A stretch of 64,000 bases of DNA. Origin: Pigmentiphaga humi (GTDB taxonomy: Bacteria > Pseudomonadota > Gammaproteobacteria > Burkholderiales > Burkholderiaceae_B). The position numbers were made by a program, and so were the translations under genes. The DNA lies in the NCBI RefSeq assembly GCF_900606115.1, contig NZ_UWPJ01000016.1:124001-188000 (forward strand), read 5' to 3'. Each line of letters opens with the position of its first letter. The stretch's first letter is position 1. Under the pieces are notes generated by a model, which saw nothing but the letters and a program-made list of their open reading frames with translations, was not told the DNA's origin and ran no database searches. This document shows, one piece after another, positions 63,061 through 64,000 of this stretch.

Positions 63061-64000
63061 GTGGCTAATAACGATCCGGAACAAGGCGTCATCGACGGCG
63101 CCATCCTGCTGCTGTCCCTGGGCGAGGAGGAAGCCGCGCAGGTGCTCAAGTATCTGTCGCCGCGCGAAGTGCAGAAACTCGGCACCTCGATGGCCGGCAT
63201 GCAGGGGATCGTCCGCGAGGAGATGACACTGGTGCTGGAGCGCTTCGAGGCCGACATCGGCAGCCATACCGGACTGGGGGCCGATGCCGACGCCTACCTG
63301 CGCAACGTGCTGACGCGCGCGCTGGGCGCGGACAAGGCCGGCTTCCTGCTCGACCGCATCCTGCACACCGGCGACACCTCGGGCATCGAGAGCCTGAAAT
63401 GGATGGACCCGGGCAGCGTGGGCGAACTGATCCGCCACGAACACCCGCAGATCATCGCCTCCATCCTGGTGCACCTGGAAGCGGACCAGGCCGCCGCGGT
63501 GCTCAACTACCTGCCGGACCGGGTGCGCGGCGACGTCCTGCTGCGCATCGCCACGCTCGACGGCATCCAGCCCGCGGCGCTGCGCGAACTCAACGACGTC
63601 CTGCTCAAGATGCTGTCCGGCAACGAACAGATCAAGCGCCGCAAGCTCGGCGGCATCAGGACCGCCGCCGAGATCCTGAACTTCGTCGGATCCTCGTCGG
63701 AACACCAGATCCTCGACGTGGTCAGGCAGACCGACGGCGACCTGGCGCAGCGCATCATCGACGAGATGTTCTCGTTCGAGAACCTGATCGACGCCGACGA
63801 CCAGGGCATGCAGACGCTGCTGCGCGAGATCACGCCGGAAACGCTCATCCTGGCGCTCAAGGGCGCGAGCGCGGAACTGCGCGAGAAAGTATTCCGCTGC
63901 ATGCCCTCGCGCGCGTCGCTGCAATTGCGCGACGACCTGGAGGCGCGCGGACCGGTGCGGATTTCCGAAGTCGAACTGCAGCAAAAGGAAATCCTGAAGA
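63061..64000 (+). CDS. fliG: flagellar motor switch protein FliG, partial (3' end beyond the window)
   Basis: From GTG 63061 (VANNDPEQGVIDGAILLLSL) 313 codons are open to the window edge; the family is about 330 residues, so only the last part is missing. Middle and C-terminal domains are present, including HEHPQIIASILVHLEADQAA and the torque-helix region (MFSFENLIDADDQGMQTLLR). It sits on FliF and takes force from MotA. It follows fliF by 27 bases. Confidence 0.96.
   Translation, partial: MANNDPEQGVIDGAILLLSLGEEEAAQVLKYLSPREVQKLGTSMAGMQGIVREEMTLVLERFEADIGSHTGLGADADAYLRNVLTRALGADKAGFLLDRILHTGDTSGIESLKWMDPGSVGELIRHEHPQIIASILVHLEADQAAAVLNYLPDRVRGDVLLRIATLDGIQPAALRELNDVLLKMLSGNEQIKRRKLGGIRTAAEILNFVGSSSEHQILDVVRQTDGDLAQRIIDEMFSFENLIDADDQGMQTLLREITPETLILALKGASAELREKVFRCMPSRASLQLRDDLEARGPVRISEVELQQKEILK

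Noticed and set aside
61309-63984. 891-residue minus-strand frame opposite fliF and fliG
   Set aside because: Spans two real genes and the intergenic gap; composition is that of an antisense shadow.

Overview
The window is one high-GC, gene-dense stretch of a beta-proteobacterial chromosome. The family best supported is Alcaligenaceae (Bordetella/Achromobacter type). The evidence is the hrcA-nadK-recN-fur-bamE-dapB neighbourhood, a Bug-type solute receptor, sigma-32 rather than obvious CIRCE control of grpE, and GC-rich palindromic intergenic repeats. The species is not determinable from what I can see. I found no tRNA, rRNA, CRISPR array, transposase or prophage.

Left part (1-26300), mixed housekeeping: two small c-type cytochromes (the first cut by the left edge); a MoxR ATPase with a VWA/CoxE-like partner; a periplasmic two-domain M16 peptidase ending in a clear terminator; a small unknown protein; a LysR regulator divergent from a class II aldolase - Bug receptor - 2-hydroxyacid dehydrogenase operon, followed by a frameshifted remnant of a TctA permease. 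Then comes a heat-shock block read leftwards (hrcA, hemH, hslR, grpE, dnaK, dnaJ) with a textbook sigma-32 promoter at grpE and a second one at dnaK. Next are nadK, recN, fur divergent from bamE, and dapB. Convergent with dapB is a signalling module: a receiver-less CheB and a CheR on the minus strand, divergent from a cytoplasmic REC-PAS-HisKA_3 kinase and a LuxR-type response regulator on the plus strand.

Right part (26300-64000), a flagellar and chemotaxis supercluster. Leftward transcription from flhDC runs flhD, flhC, motA, motB, cheV, cheY, cheZ, cheA, flhB, flhA, flhF, fliA, flgA, flgM, flgN, flgB-C-D-E-F-G-H-I-J-K-L. To the right are an orphan PAS kinase, fliC, a small toxin-antitoxin islet (hicAB plus an orphan CopG-type antitoxin), flaG, fliD, fliS, fliT, fliK and a stand-alone FlhB C-terminal domain gene. 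These are followed by fliE (minus) divergent from fliF and fliG (cut by the right edge). FlhDC should drive the basal-body/hook genes. FliA then reads sigma-28 promoters visible before flgM, fliC and flaG, and FlgM holds FliA until the hook is built.

Two or three families of short palindromic repeats sit in the intergenic gaps. One copy is shared by the convergent dapB and cheB genes so that each strand supplies the same last codons and stop. Start codons other than ATG are frequent in the flagellar genes and were chosen on ribosome binding sites, overlaps and family alignment.
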